The translations under genes were made by a program, and so were the position numbers. The notes under the pieces are model-generated. The model searched no databases. It had not been told where the DNA came from and saw only the letters and a program-made list of their open reading frames with translations. Below, in pieces: positions 1 to 8,930 of a stretch of 64,000 nucleotides of DNA; position 1 is the stretch's first letter; each line of letters starts with the position of its first letter. Location of the stretch: assembly GCA_964464755.1 (NCBI GenBank), contig CAYXGZ010000001.1, positions 62,001 to 126,000 on the forward strand. Reading direction: 5' to 3'. This DNA comes from CAYXGZ01 sp964464755. GTDB lineage: Bacteria; Planctomycetota; MHYJ01; JACPRB01.

Positions 1-1103
1 CGCGGAGGCTCCGTGAACGACTGCCACGACAGCGCGAAGTCGCTCCCGCCGTCGTCCGCCGCCAGCTCCGCCACGCTCCCCAGCGGCGGAAGGTCGAGCG
101 GCCCCAGCTCGCGCCCGTCGAAGCCGATCCGCCGCCCCCGGCTCCACGCGTCGCGCAGCTCCAGGACCACCAGCCCGTCGCGCGTCGCCGCGACGTACTC
201 GAGCGCCCCCGCGCCCTCGGGCACCAGCACCCGCCGCTCCAGCGACGGCAGCCGGACCTCGTCGATCCGGTAGTTCGGCGAGCCGTCGTTCGTGCGCACG
301 TAGACCCGGTCCCCGGCCGGCAGGGCCCACGACAGCGCGTCGCGCCCCTCGGAGATCGCCAGCCAGGGCCCGTCCGCGAGCCGGTCCTTCGCGTAGACCT
401 CCGTGCGCCGCCAGCCCATCGACACGGTCACGAGCAGCCAGCGGTCGTTCCCGCCCAGCGCGACGGACGGCCAGTCCTCCTTCGCGCGCCCCTCGCCGAA
501 GACCATCGGGTCCTCCGCGGGGTCCGTCCCCAGCCGGTGGAAGCGCACGTGCCGATGGTAGGGGTCCTTCTCGGGATAGCGCGTGTAGTAGAAGCCGCTC
601 CCGTCGCGCAGCCACGCGACCGACGCGCCCCGCGTCCAGGGGATGACGTCCGGAAGCTCCGTCCCGTCGAGCCGCCGCACGCGCAGCGTGCTCAGCTCGC
701 TGCCGCCCTCGCTCGTGCCGTACGCGACGAGCGAGCCGTCCGCCGACGGCGCGAACCAGTCCATCGCTTTCGTCCCGTCCGCCGACAGCGCGTTGACGTC
801 GATCAGCCTCCGCGGCGGCGCGTCCCAGGACTCGCGCACGTACAGCGACGGCTGGTTCTCCATCCCGTCGCGCCGCAGGTGGAAGATCCGCCGGCCCGCG
901 ATCGCGGGCGCCGCGACCCGGCCCGCGGCCGAGAGCTCGACGATCCGCGCCTTGAACGCGTCCCGGCCCGGCAGCGCCGCCAGGTGCCGCCGCGCCGCGG
1001 CGTCCTGCTCCGCCGTCCACGCCTCCACCTCCGGATCGGCCGCGTCCTCCAGGTGGCGGAACGGGTCGTCCACCTCCACGCCGTGCAGCACTTCCTTCGC
1101 CAT
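1..1103 (-). CDS. Prolyl oligopeptidase family (S9A) protein, N-terminal part, cut by window edge
   Basis: The minus strand reads without a stop from ATG at 1103 to the left window edge, about 367 codons. The N-terminus has the S9A signature DDPFRHLED followed by VEAWTAEQ, the usual lead into the seven-bladed propeller. Later segments such as GSGFYYTRYP and PYHRHVRFHRLGTD are typical of S9A propellers. The catalytic alpha/beta-hydrolase domain lies outside the window, so activity cannot be judged. A strong Shine-Dalgarno (GGAGG, 6 nt from ATG) fixes the start. No signal peptide is visible, so it is probably cytoplasmic. It is divergent from the gene at 1136 with only 32 bp between the two starts. 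Confidence 0.9.
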   Translation of the reverse strand, partial: MAKEVLHGVEVDDPFRHLEDAADPEVEAWTAEQDAAARRHLAALPGRDAFKARIVELSAAGRVAAPAIAGRRIFHLRRDGMENQPSLYVRESWDAPPRRLIDVNALSADGTKAMDWFAPSADGSLVAYGTSEGGSELSTLRVRRLDGTELPDVIPWTRGASVAWLRDGSGFYYTRYPEKDPYHRHVRFHRLGTDPAEDPMVFGEGRAKEDWPSVALGGNDRWLLVTVSMGWRRTEVYAKDRLADGPWLAISEGRDALSWALPAGDRVYVRTNDGSPNYRIDEVRLPSLERRVLVPEGAGALEYVAATRDGLVVLELRDAWSRGRRIGFDGRELGPLDLPPLGSVAELAADDGGSDFALSWQSFTEPP

Positions 1104-1135
1104 GGTCTCCCTCCGGCGGGGTATTGTAGTCGACC

Positions 1136-3214
1136 ATGATGAGACTCGCGCTCGCCCTCGCCCTCCTCGGCGCCGCCTTCCAGGAGAAGGAGCCGGACTA
1201 CGCCGCGATCGGGAAGACCTGCGGCTCGGCGATCGACTGGATCGCCGACTCCTACACGCCCGGCGACGACGGACCGGGCCGCGACAAGATGCCCGACGCC
1301 GACCGCGCCGCGCTCTTCGACCAGGCGAAGACCAAGGCCGCCGCCGCGGACCGCCTCATCCTCTGGTACTGCCACCGCATCGCGGGCCCGCAGATGTACC
1401 GCGCCCAGCTCCCCGACAACTACATGAAGCAGGCCGTGTGGAGCGACCCCGACGTGATCGACCTCGTCGCGCGCAAGTTCGTCCCGCTCCGCCTCGCCTG
1501 CGACTCCAAGCTCGGCAAGCTCGTCGCCCCCGACGTCGTCGAGCCCGCGGTCGTGCTGCTCAGCCCCGACGGGACGATCGTCCACACGATCGAGCGCATC
1601 CGCACCTTCAACGCCGACTGGATGCTCGCCCAGCTCTCGGCCGTGCTCGAGAAGCACGAGAAGCAGAACCGCCCCGTGACGCCGAAGGACGGCGACCCGC
1701 TCGACAAGGCCGAGGAGCACCTCCGCGCGGGCGACCTCACGATCGCCGCGGGCCTGCTCGCCGCGCCCGGGGCCTCCGACCCGGCGCGGGCCGCGTACCT
1801 CCAGGCCCTCGTGGCCCGGCGCCGCCGCCAGGCCGACGCCGCCCTCGCGGCCCTCGAGCTCGCGAAGGCCGGCAAGGACGAGCTCAAGCCCCTCGTCGCC
1901 GTCGAGCGCGGGCTGGTCCAGCTGCGCGCGCGCCGCTTCGACGACGCGCTGAAGTCCTTCGAGGACGCCGCGAAGTCCAAGTCGGCCCGCCAGGCCGAGG
2001 CGAAGTACTGGGCGGGCTGGCTCGAGAACGCGAAGGGCCGCGAGACCGTCGCCCTGCAGAAGTGGGCCCGGCTCGTGCGCGAGCACCCGGCCACGACCTG
2101 GGGCGCGAAGGCCGCGGCGAACCTCTCGAAGAGCCGCGACACCACCTCCGAGGGCGCCGCGCTGCACCTCTTCGAGGACCCGTGCTGGGGCGTCGAGGCC
2201 GCCTACGCGTCCGCGACCACCACGTCGCTGCCGCGCGAGGAGAAGGACCTGCCGGAGGTCGTGCGCCGCGCGGTCGAGTTCCTCCTCGCGGGCCAGCGCG
2301 AGAACGGCGCGTGGACCGACACCCGCTACGCGTACTGGGACGGGCCGCACATCCTGCCGAACGTGCGCATGTCGATCACGGCCGCGGCCTCGGCGGCGCT
2401 GCTCGAGTGGCGCGACGTGGACCCGAAGCGGATCGACGCGGCGCTGGCGAAGGCGGAGAAGTACCTCGTCGACGAGGCCCAGATGGCCCGCGGCAAGAAC
2501 GAGGAGTGCTACGCCGACGCGTACCGGATCCAGTACTGGTCGCGGAAGTGGCGGTCGACCAAGGAGGCCTCGAAGCGCTCCGCGGCCGTGAAGGCGATCG
2601 CGGCGGCCGTGGAGGGCCTCGCGAAGTCGCAGAAGGCGGGGGGCTCCTGGGCCCACGAGTACCCGAACCCGTTCTGCACGGCGGCGGTGCTGAACTCCTT
2701 CTACCGCGCCGTGCAGTGCAAGCTGGAGATCCCCGGCCGGCTCGTCGGCCCGTCCGCGGAGTCGATCAAGAAGTGCCGCGGCGCCGACGGCGGCTACTCG
2801 TACTCGGACGGCCGCCCGGCCTCGGGCGCGAAGGACGCGATGGCGCGCATGCCGGTCTGCGAGCTCGCGCTGTGGATGGGCAAGCTCGCGACGCTCGAGC
2901 AGGTCGCGGCCTCGGTGGACAACTTCTTCGCGCACCTGGACAAGCTCGAGAAGATCCGGAAGTGCGACTTCCACACGGACGGCGAGCTGGGCGGCTTCTT
3001 CTTCTGGCACGGGCTCTTCCACACCAGCGAGACCGTCGAGATCTGCCTGAAGGACAAGGCGAAGGCGGACGCGGAGTCGAAGCTGCGCGCGCACGTGCTG
3101 AAGGTCCAGGAGCTCGACGGGAGCTTCGTGGACGACCACGAGCTGGGGAAGTCCTACGGCACGGCGATGGCGCTGCTCACGCTCAAGAACGCGGCGGGGA
3201 ACCCGACGAAGTGA
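1136..3214 (+). CDS. Secreted protein with thioredoxin-like fold, TPR-like helices and alpha/alpha-toroid domain
   Basis: The 692-aa protein starts with a short hydrophobic signal (MMRLALALALLGAAF). Residues about 70-170 look like a thioredoxin fold: a strand ending in WYCH, a later EPAVVLLSPDG with the usual Pro, and a terminal helix. The CxxC pair is absent (WYCHRIAG), so redox activity is unlikely. Residues about 185-330 are Ala-rich helical pairs resembling TPRs. From about 370 on there is a prenyltransferase/squalene-cyclase-like toroid, with QRENGAWTD, QKAGGSWAHEYPNPFCTAAVL and GADGGYSYSDG repeats. This composite occurs in Planctomycetota but its role is unknown to me. A -10-like TATTGT ends 8 nt before the ATG. 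The stop overlaps the next gene (GTGA). Confidence 0.8.
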   Translation: MMRLALALALLGAAFQEKEPDYAAIGKTCGSAIDWIADSYTPGDDGPGRDKMPDADRAALFDQAKTKAAAADRLILWYCHRIAGPQMYRAQLPDNYMKQAVWSDPDVIDLVARKFVPLRLACDSKLGKLVAPDVVEPAVVLLSPDGTIVHTIERIRTFNADWMLAQLSAVLEKHEKQNRPVTPKDGDPLDKAEEHLRAGDLTIAAGLLAAPGASDPARAAYLQALVARRRRQADAALAALELAKAGKDELKPLVAVERGLVQLRARRFDDALKSFEDAAKSKSARQAEAKYWAGWLENAKGRETVALQKWARLVREHPATTWGAKAAANLSKSRDTTSEGAALHLFEDPCWGVEAAYASATTTSLPREEKDLPEVVRRAVEFLLAGQRENGAWTDTRYAYWDGPHILPNVRMSITAAASAALLEWRDVDPKRIDAALAKAEKYLVDEAQMARGKNEECYADAYRIQYWSRKWRSTKEASKRSAAVKAIAAAVEGLAKSQKAGGSWAHEYPNPFCTAAVLNSFYRAVQCKLEIPGRLVGPSAESIKKCRGADGGYSYSDGRPASGAKDAMARMPVCELALWMGKLATLEQVAASVDNFFAHLDKLEKIRKCDFHTDGELGGFFFWHGLFHTSETVEICLKDKAKADAESKLRAHVLKVQELDGSFVDDHELGKSYGTAMALLTLKNAAGNPTK

Positions 3215-3519
3215 GGGAGATCACCGACCTGCCGCCGATGGACTGCACGGACGACGCGCCCCGGTTGGGGATGGAGGACGGCGCGGCCGTCGTGTCGTTC
3301 CGCGTGCTCGACGAGGCGCCGATGGGGAGCCGCCCCGTGTCGCGCCTGAAGCTGAAGTTCCCCGGCGCGCCCGCGCCGGTGGCCGGGCCCGCGCCCGGCG
3401 AGCGGGGCCTGCAGCGCTGGCGGCTCTACGCGGGGGAGGGGCGCTTCGTCGCGTGCTTCGGCACCTGCAGCGTCGAGGTCGCCAGCTCCGAGTTCACGGC
3501 CTCGCACGGCCCCGCGTAG
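3211..3519 (+). CDS. Small hypothetical protein, translationally coupled
   Basis: The GTG start at 3211 overlaps the TGA of the upstream gene, giving a 102-aa product ending at 3519. It starts REITDLPPMDC and ends EFTASHGPA; there is no signal peptide or membrane segment. I recognise no family. Support comes from the 4-bp overlap, the lack of a competing gene and codon usage like the neighbours. It may have a job tied to the secreted toroid protein, but that is only inferred from position. Confidence 0.6.
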   Translation: MREITDLPPMDCTDDAPRLGMEDGAAVVSFRVLDEAPMGSRPVSRLKLKFPGAPAPVAGPAPGERGLQRWRLYAGEGRFVACFGTCSVEVASSEFTASHGPA

Positions 3520-3589
3520 ACCTTTCCGCCGAATTCCCGTACCTTGGCGCCCCCGGGCCGCGTCCAAGGGCCCAAGACACGGAGGTTCC

Positions 3590-5665
3590 ATGAGAAGGCT
3601 CGTCATCGCCGCCGCCCTCGTCGCCCTCGCCGCGCCCGTCGCGTGGCCCCAGGACGCCAAGCCGGCCGGCCTCAAGGTCCGCAAGATCGTGCTCTACAAG
3701 CACGGCGTCGGCTACTTCGAGCGCGAGGGCAAGGTCGCCGGCTCCCAGCAGGTGGCCCTGTCCTTCAAGTCCGCGCAGATGAAGGACCTGCTCAAGTCGC
3801 TGTTCGCGGTCGACCTCGACGGCGGCCGCGTCTCGACGATCATGTACGACACCAAGGACCCGCTCTCGAAGCAGCTCGAGGACGTCCTGATCCGCGTGCC
3901 CGAGGGCAACGCGCTGACGGCCTTCCTCGCGCAGCTCAAGGGCGCGCGCATCGAGATCGTCTCGGGCGGCGAGACGACCAAGGGCAGCATCGTGGGCATC
4001 GAGCCCGTCTCCCGCCAGCTCAAGGAGGGCATCGTCACGAGCTACAAGCTCGTGATCTTCCGCGAGGACGGCAAGCTGGTCCAGGTGGACCTGCTGGAGA
4101 TGACCTCGCTGAAGCTGCTCGACGAGCCGCTCCAGAAGGACCTGCAGCGCATCCTCGACATCCACCTGAAGTCGAAGTACGCGGACCGCAAGTCCGTCAC
4201 GCTGAACTGCACGGGCGAGGGCGACCGGCGCATCCGCGTCGGCTACATCGTCGAGACGCCGATCTGGAAGACGTCGTACCGCCTGCTCTTCGAGGAGGGC
4301 GCCAAGCCGCTGCTCCAGGGCTGGGCGATCCTGGAGAACCCGAGCGACGAGGACTGGGAGGACGTCGAGGTCAGCTTCGTCGCGGGCGCGCCGATCTCGT
4401 TCTCGATGGACCTCTACACGGCCTACTACGTCCGCCGCCCCGAGGTCGCCGTGACGGCGCACTCCGGCGCCCGTCCCGACCAGGATTCCGGCCTGGCCGA
4501 CAAGGGCTACGGGGGCGGGAACCGTCCCGCCGCCGCGCCCGCCCCGGGCAAGGCGCTCGAGCGCCGCAAGATGGAGGACCTGAAGAAGAAGGACGCTCGC
4601 TCCGCGGACCACAACGAGGCCGGCGAGGCCGAGGACGCCGAGGCCTTCTCCGCGCGGAGGATGGAGGAGTCGTTCGCGCCCGTCACCGAGGGCGTGCAGG
4701 TCGGCGAGATGTTCGCGTACCGCTCGAAGGAGCGCGTGAGCGTCAAGCGCGGCCAGGCGGCGCTCGTGCCGATCCTCTCGGAGCGGCTCGACTCGGCCGA
4801 CCGCGTCCTCTACTACCGCTCGACGTTCAACTCGCGCCCCGCGAACGCCGTGAAGTTCAAGAACACGACGGCGCTGACGCTGGAGGCCGGCCCGGTCACC
4901 TTCTACGACGGCTCGACCTGCGTCGGCGAGGGCCTGATCAAGAGGATCATGAAGACCGGCATGGCCGACGTGATCCCCTACGCGTTCGAGAGCTCGATCA
5001 CGGTCACGCCGAAGTCCGAGTACCGCCAGGAGGCCGTCACGACGGGGCGCATCGCCAACGGCGTGCTCTGGCTGACCCAGACCCAGGTGCAGACGACGAC
5101 CTACGAGATCCGCAACCAGGGCACGAAGGACGCCACGCTCTGGCTGGACCACCCGGCGACGGGCGGCTTCACGCTGGCCGAGCCCGCGAAGGCCGACGAG
5201 GACATCGAGGCGCACCACCGCTTCAAGGTCGAGGCGAAGACGGGCAAGACCCAGGAGCTGGTGATCCGCGAGAAGGCCCCGCTGCAGCAGACCGTGTCGC
5301 TGATCGGCACGCCCGCGGAGACGATCCGCTGGTACATCAACCAGAAGTACCTCTCCGACAAGGCGAAGGCCTTCCTCGAGAGCCTGCTCGGGCTGCTCGT
5401 CGAGAGCTCGAAGCTGCAGTCCGAGATGCAGGCGCTGGAGCGGGAGCGGCAGCAGCTGGAGGCGGACCAGAACCGCGCGCGCCAGAACCTCAACGTGCTG
5501 CGCGACCGGCCCGACGAGATCGAGCTGCGCAAGAAGTACCTCAAGCGCCTCGAGGACGCCGAGCAGCGGATCGAGGAGATCACGCTGAAGGTCCGCGAGA
5601 AGGCCGAGAAGAAGGCCGCGCTGGACGCGGACCTGGCGAAGAAGGTCCGGGAGTACACCGAGTAG
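3590..5665 (+). CDS. Secreted DUF4139 domain-containing protein
   Basis: The 691-aa protein begins with a signal peptide (MRRLVIAAALVALAAPVAWPQ). An N-terminal beta-rich part (KIVLYKHGVGYFER) precedes the DUF4139 hallmark GYIVETPIWKTSYRLL near residue 220 and the long mixed domain that follows (ILENPSDEDWEDVEVSFVAG). The last 110 residues are highly charged heptad-like helix (SKLQSEMQALERERQQLEADQ), a likely coiled coil. DUF4139 proteins are exported and of unknown biochemical function. The start follows a good Shine-Dalgarno (GGAGG). The leader 3536-3589 contains an imperfect stem (CCTTGG / CCAAGG) that may shape the 5' UTR. The gene is monocistronic; the repeat array begins directly after its stop. 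Confidence 0.9.
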   Translation: MRRLVIAAALVALAAPVAWPQDAKPAGLKVRKIVLYKHGVGYFEREGKVAGSQQVALSFKSAQMKDLLKSLFAVDLDGGRVSTIMYDTKDPLSKQLEDVLIRVPEGNALTAFLAQLKGARIEIVSGGETTKGSIVGIEPVSRQLKEGIVTSYKLVIFREDGKLVQVDLLEMTSLKLLDEPLQKDLQRILDIHLKSKYADRKSVTLNCTGEGDRRIRVGYIVETPIWKTSYRLLFEEGAKPLLQGWAILENPSDEDWEDVEVSFVAGAPISFSMDLYTAYYVRRPEVAVTAHSGARPDQDSGLADKGYGGGNRPAAAPAPGKALERRKMEDLKKKDARSADHNEAGEAEDAEAFSARRMEESFAPVTEGVQVGEMFAYRSKERVSVKRGQAALVPILSERLDSADRVLYYRSTFNSRPANAVKFKNTTALTLEAGPVTFYDGSTCVGEGLIKRIMKTGMADVIPYAFESSITVTPKSEYRQEAVTTGRIANGVLWLTQTQVQTTTYEIRNQGTKDATLWLDHPATGGFTLAEPAKADEDIEAHHRFKVEAKTGKTQELVIREKAPLQQTVSLIGTPAETIRWYINQKYLSDKAKAFLESLLGLLVESSKLQSEMQALERERQQLEADQNRARQNLNVLRDRPDEIELRKKYLKRLEDAEQRIEEITLKVREKAEKKAALDADLAKKVREYTE

Positions 5666-5667
5666 CA

Positions 5668-6000
5668 CGAAAGCCCGAAAGCCCGAAAGCAGGAGAGCCA
5701 GAAAGCCGGAAAGCCTGAAAGCCCGAAGGCCCGAAAGCAGGAGAGCCAGAAAGCCGGAAAGCCTGAAAGCCGGAAAGCCCGAAGGCCTGAAAGCCTGAAG
5801 GCCCGAAAGCCTGAAGGCCCGAAAGCCTGAAGGCCCGAAAGCCCGAAGGCCCGAAAGCCCGAAGGCCCGAAAGCAGGAAAGACCGAAAGACCCGAAGACC
5901 GAAAGCCGGATAGCGGGAAAGCCAGGGGAAACCCTGGCTTTCTTGCTTTCTGGCTTTCGGGCTCTCCTGCTCTCCTGCTCTCCTGCTTTCTTGCTGTCCT
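5668..6000. repeat. Octamer repeat array 1 (AGCCNGAA type) with central hairpin
   Basis: This stretch has no gene. Its left arm (5668-5917) is about 30 head-to-tail copies of a degenerate octamer AGCC-N-GAA, with AGGCCNGAA and AGCAGGAG variants. A 48-bp unit (six octamers) starting AGCAGGAGAGCC at 5689 is repeated at 5737. At 5918-5941 lies a perfect 10-bp stem AAAGCCAGGG with loop GAAA. The right arm (5942-6000) continues in the complementary sense (TTTCNGGC, TCTCCTGC). Because eight is not a multiple of three, every frame reads as an octapeptide repeat, so apparent long ORFs here are artefacts. Confidence 0.9.
5918..5941 (+). terminator. Perfect hairpin with GAAA tetraloop at centre of array 1
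   Basis: AAAGCCAGGG, loop GAAA, then CCCTGGCTTT: a 10-bp perfect stem followed by CTTGCTTTCTGG, which is T-rich but not a clean T run. It could end transcription of the DUF4139 gene, or simply be the symmetry centre of the array. Its 250-bp distance from the stop codon makes a dedicated terminator uncertain. Confidence 0.4.
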
Positions 6001-6051
6001 CCTCATGGCCCGATTCCCCGCGGCTTCCGCCGCCCGCGCGGCACCCCGTGC

Positions 6052-6339
6052 ATGGGACGGCGGCGGACGGGCGATGTCGTGCGGGGCATCCGGGAGGCCG
6101 TCCGCTGGGGGCGCTTCAAGATGAGCACCCACGCGACGTTCGAGGGCCTCGAGGATGATCTCGACGAGATTGACATCGCGGAGGTCCTGCTCCGGGGGAT
6201 CGTGAGGGAGCGGCAAACCGGAGATCCCCGCGGGCCCAAGGTCCGCTTCCTGGGCCGGCTCCCCGGGGGCGGCATGGCCGAAGTCGTCGGTCGCCTGTCC
6301 GGGGACTGGGTCTACGTCATCACGGTCTTCCGGGTATGA
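6052..6339 (+). CDS. DUF4258 domain protein, probable toxin of a TA-like pair
   Basis: The 95-aa protein carries the DUF4258 pattern: FKMSTHATFEG with the conserved His, a DDLDEIDIAEVLLRG helix, and the C-terminal strands GGGMAEVVGRL and WVYVITVFRV. In this family such proteins are often paired with a YgiT/MqsA-type zinc-finger protein, and the pair is related to MqsR/MqsA RNase toxin-antitoxin systems. Exactly such a partner follows 13 bp downstream. RNase activity has not been shown for this branch. The start at 6052 keeps the predicted first helix; ATG 6121 would remove it. Confidence 0.75.
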   Translation: MGRRRTGDVVRGIREAVRWGRFKMSTHATFEGLEDDLDEIDIAEVLLRGIVRERQTGDPRGPKVRFLGRLPGGGMAEVVGRLSGDWVYVITVFRV

Positions 6340-6352
6340 TGGAGTCGTGAAA

Positions 6353-6598
6353 ATGAAGAAGGCAGCGACCGAGTCGTGCGACTTCTGCGACGGCACCCTG
6401 GCCCCGGGGAGGACCACCTTCGAGTGGGTCCGCGGCGAGCGACGCCTCCTCATCGAGGGCGTCCCGGGCGACGTCTGCAATCGCTGTGGCGAAGCCTACT
6501 ACCGCTTGGCCGTCTACAAGCGCATCCGCCAGATCGTCTCCTCCCCCCGCCGCCGCCACCGCGTCATCCAGGTCCCCGTCTACCCGTTCGAACCGTAG
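6353..6598 (+). CDS. YgiT-type zinc finger protein, probable antitoxin
   Basis: The 81-aa product has the YgiT/MqsA zinc-binding pattern: CDFC at residues 9-12 and CNRC at 42-45, then GEAYYRLAVYKRIRQIV. The C-terminal helix-turn-helix of full MqsA is absent, as in the short YgiT-type antitoxins. I chose ATG 6353 because GGAG at 6341 then lies 8 nt upstream; the in-frame GTG at 6347 would be too close. The 3' end overlaps the convergent ppx gene by 35 bp. Confidence 0.8.
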   Translation: MKKAATESCDFCDGTLAPGRTTFEWVRGERRLLIEGVPGDVCNRCGEAYYRLAVYKRIRQIVSSPRRRHRVIQVPVYPFEP

Positions 6599-8135
6599 CC
6601 TTCGGCGCCGCCAGGATCTCCACCGGCCGGCCCAGCAGCTCCTCCAGCAGCGTCTTCTTCTGGTTCGCCGCCCAGAGCTCCATCGCCGCGTCGCCGCGCG
6701 CGCTCACCAGCAGCCGCAGCCCCCGCGGCCCCGACGCCGGCCGCACGTCCTGCACCACGTCGAAGTGGGAGCGGTCCAGCGCGTCCGCCACCCGCAGCAG
6801 CCCCGAGATCCACTCCACCGTCCGCCGGTCCTTCCCCCCCAGCCAGCGCAGGTTCGCGTCCGACTTCTTCGGCCCGCGGTTGCGGTGGTACCTCGCCGCG
6901 CTCGCCATGATCTCCACCTCCTCCGGCGCGAAGCCCGGGAGGTCCGAGTTCTTCACCAGGTAGTACGCGTGCTTGTGGTGCTTCTCGAAGCTCACGTGGT
7001 ACCCGATGTCGTGCACCAGCGCCGCGTACTCCGCCAGCTCCCGCGCGTTCGCCCGCAGCGGCCCCGGCGGGTCCAGCCGGTCGAACAGCGCCAGGCAGAG
7101 CCGCGCCACCGTCTTCGCGTGCCCCGCGTCGTACTCGCAGCGGTTCGCCAGCGACAGCACCGCCCGCCGCCGCGCGTTGGGGATCTCCTCCTCCGCCCCC
7201 AGCTTCCGCGGGTTCTGCTGGACGTAGTCCAGGATCAGCCCCTCCCGGATCGCCTTGTCGCAGAGCAGGATCTCCCGCCGCCCCGTCTCCTCCAGCACGT
7301 GCAGGAGCAGCAGCGCCCCCGGCAGCAGCAGGTCCTTCCGGTCCGGGTCGATCCCCGGGATCTGCCCCAGCTCCTTCCGGCCCGACCGCGCCAGCCGCTT
7401 CGCCACGTCCTCCAGCTCCGCCTTCGTGATCGTGAACCCCGTCGGATTGGTCAGCGGCTCCCCCGTCCGCCGCTCGTGCACGATCGCCGCCAGGTTCAGC
7501 GCCGTCCCGCTCGTCGCGATCACCTGCTCGAAGCCCGCCGACTTCAGCTCCGCCACCAGCGACTCCGTCGACGTCTCGATGTGCCGCTGCAGCCGCTTCA
7601 GGTCGCTCTTCGGCACCGGCTGGTCCGTCACGAACAGGTCCTTCAGCCGCGCGCTCCCCAGCTTCAGGCAGCGCGACACGAGCACCACCTGCGCGCTCCC
7701 CACGATGAACTCCGCGCTGCCGCCGCCGATGTCGATGATCAGCGCCCGGCGGCTCGTCAGGTCGCAGTAGTGCCGCACCGCCAGGTAGATGAGCCGCGCC
7801 TCCTCCTCCCCCGTGATCGGCCGGACCTTCACCCCCGCCTCGCGGTACAGGCGGTCCACCAGCTCGCCGCCGTTGGCCGCCTCGCGCACCGCCGCCGTCG
7901 CCACCGCGACCAGCTTCTGCACCCCGCGGTTCTTCGCCAGCTGCACGAACTGCTTCACCACCCGGACCGCGTCGGAGATCTTCCCGGCCGGCAGCACCCC
8001 GCTCTTCAGCGTCTCGTCGCCGAGCCGCGTCATGTCCTTGCCGCGGCCCACGATCTCGAAGTCGTGCTCCCCCTTCACGTCCGCGATCACGATGTGGATC
8101 GAGTTCGTCCCGATGTCCAGGATCCCCAGCTTCAT
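6564..8135 (-). CDS. ppx: Ppx/GppA phosphatase with C-terminal HD domain
   Basis: The 523-aa protein has the ASKHA ATP-binding motifs of exopolyphosphatase/pppGpp phosphatase: DIGTNSIHIV at residues 7-16 and IIDIGGGSAEF mid-domain, plus a SGTALNLAA loop. A C-terminal HD-like domain follows (ALVHDIGYHVSFEKHHKHAYYL), as in full-length Ppx. It should hydrolyse polyphosphate or pppGpp in the cytoplasm. Its ATG overlaps the stop of the CHAD gene (ATGA, 8132-8135), so the two are coupled. CHAD proteins bind polyphosphate, so the context favours exopolyphosphatase over guanosine pentaphosphatase. Confidence 0.93.
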   Translation of the reverse strand: MKLGILDIGTNSIHIVIADVKGEHDFEIVGRGKDMTRLGDETLKSGVLPAGKISDAVRVVKQFVQLAKNRGVQKLVAVATAAVREAANGGELVDRLYREAGVKVRPITGEEEARLIYLAVRHYCDLTSRRALIIDIGGGSAEFIVGSAQVVLVSRCLKLGSARLKDLFVTDQPVPKSDLKRLQRHIETSTESLVAELKSAGFEQVIATSGTALNLAAIVHERRTGEPLTNPTGFTITKAELEDVAKRLARSGRKELGQIPGIDPDRKDLLLPGALLLLHVLEETGRREILLCDKAIREGLILDYVQQNPRKLGAEEEIPNARRRAVLSLANRCEYDAGHAKTVARLCLALFDRLDPPGPLRANARELAEYAALVHDIGYHVSFEKHHKHAYYLVKNSDLPGFAPEEVEIMASAARYHRNRGPKKSDANLRWLGGKDRRTVEWISGLLRVADALDRSHFDVVQDVRPASGPRGLRLLVSARGDAAMELWAANQKKTLLEELLGRPVEILAAPKATVRTGRRGPG

Positions 8136-8917
8136 CGCGCGGCCCCCCGCAGCGCCGACGCCGCCGCGCGCACCGCCGCCCCCTGGATCCGCGAGCCCGC
8201 CCGACGATGCGCCAGCTCCCGCGACTCCGCCTCCGCCCGCGCCGCGTGGCCCTCCGGCAGCAGCGAGAGCAGCACCTCGTAGTCGTGCGCCCGTCCCAGC
8301 TCCCGCTGCAGCGACTTCAGCCGCGACTCCGCCGCCGAGCCCCCCAGCGCCTCGAGCAGGTACCGCGTCTTTTTCGCCTCGATCCGCAGCCGGTGCGCCG
8401 AGTCCTTGGCGCCGTCGGAGGCCGCCTCGAGCGCCCCCTCCAGCCGCTCCGCCCTCCGCGCCAGCAGCTTCCGCACCCGGCCCCCCCAGCGGCCCTCCGA
8501 CTCCAGCGCCGCCGCCCCCCGCCGCGCCAGCTCCGCGAGCTCCGCCCGCTTCCGCAGCCGCCGGGCGATGTCCGCCCCCGCCTCCAGTCGCCGCTCCTCG
8601 AGCTCCGGCACCGGGGGCCCGCCGAGCGCCTTGAGATCGAGGTCGGCCACGTCCAGCGAGCGCCGCAGTCCCAGGGCCCGCCCGATCCGGCGCATCCGGC
8701 GCCTCAGGTCGTCGAGGCTGGGGGAGTCCGCCATCCGGGCCGCCAGCGCCAGCGCCGAGCGCAGCCGGCGGGTCAGGACCCTCAGCCGGTGCACCCGGTC
8801 CTCGGTCCGCCGGGCCGCGGTCTGGGCCGCCAGCCGGCCGAACTCGGCCGCCTGCTTCCGGAGCCGCGTCGCCAGGGCCTGGGGAGTGGTCATCGGGGCG
8901 CTCGTCAGTGTGGTCAT
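8132..8917 (-). CDS. CHAD domain-containing protein
   Basis: The protein is almost entirely a CHAD domain: two four-helix bundles with conserved His/Arg helices. VHRLRVLTRRLRSAL marks the first and AHRLRIEAKKTRYLLEAL the second. CHAD domains bind polyphosphate and associate with granules. I place the start at ATG 8917 (261 aa) because a good promoter (TTAACA, 18 nt, TATGAT at 8960-8931) puts the transcription start downstream of the first in-frame ATG at 8935. That upstream ATG is itself part of the -10 box. ATG 8893 is also possible. It is the first gene of a two-gene polyphosphate operon with ppx. Confidence 0.88.
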   Translation of the reverse strand: MTTLTSAPMTTPQALATRLRKQAAEFGRLAAQTAARRTEDRVHRLRVLTRRLRSALALAARMADSPSLDDLRRRMRRIGRALGLRRSLDVADLDLKALGGPPVPELEERRLEAGADIARRLRKRAELAELARRGAAALESEGRWGGRVRKLLARRAERLEGALEAASDGAKDSAHRLRIEAKKTRYLLEALGGSAAESRLKSLQRELGRAHDYEVLLSLLPEGHAARAEAESRELAHRRAGSRIQGAAVRAAASALRGAAR

Positions 8918-8930
8918 CGCAGGTGGGGGG

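Noticed and set aside
5101..6480. Long minus-strand ORF through array 1 encoding SGFRAFGL-type octapeptide repeats.
   Set aside because: The octapeptides arise because 24 bp is three octamers; the rest is antisense to the DUF4139 gene, with no promoter or homology.
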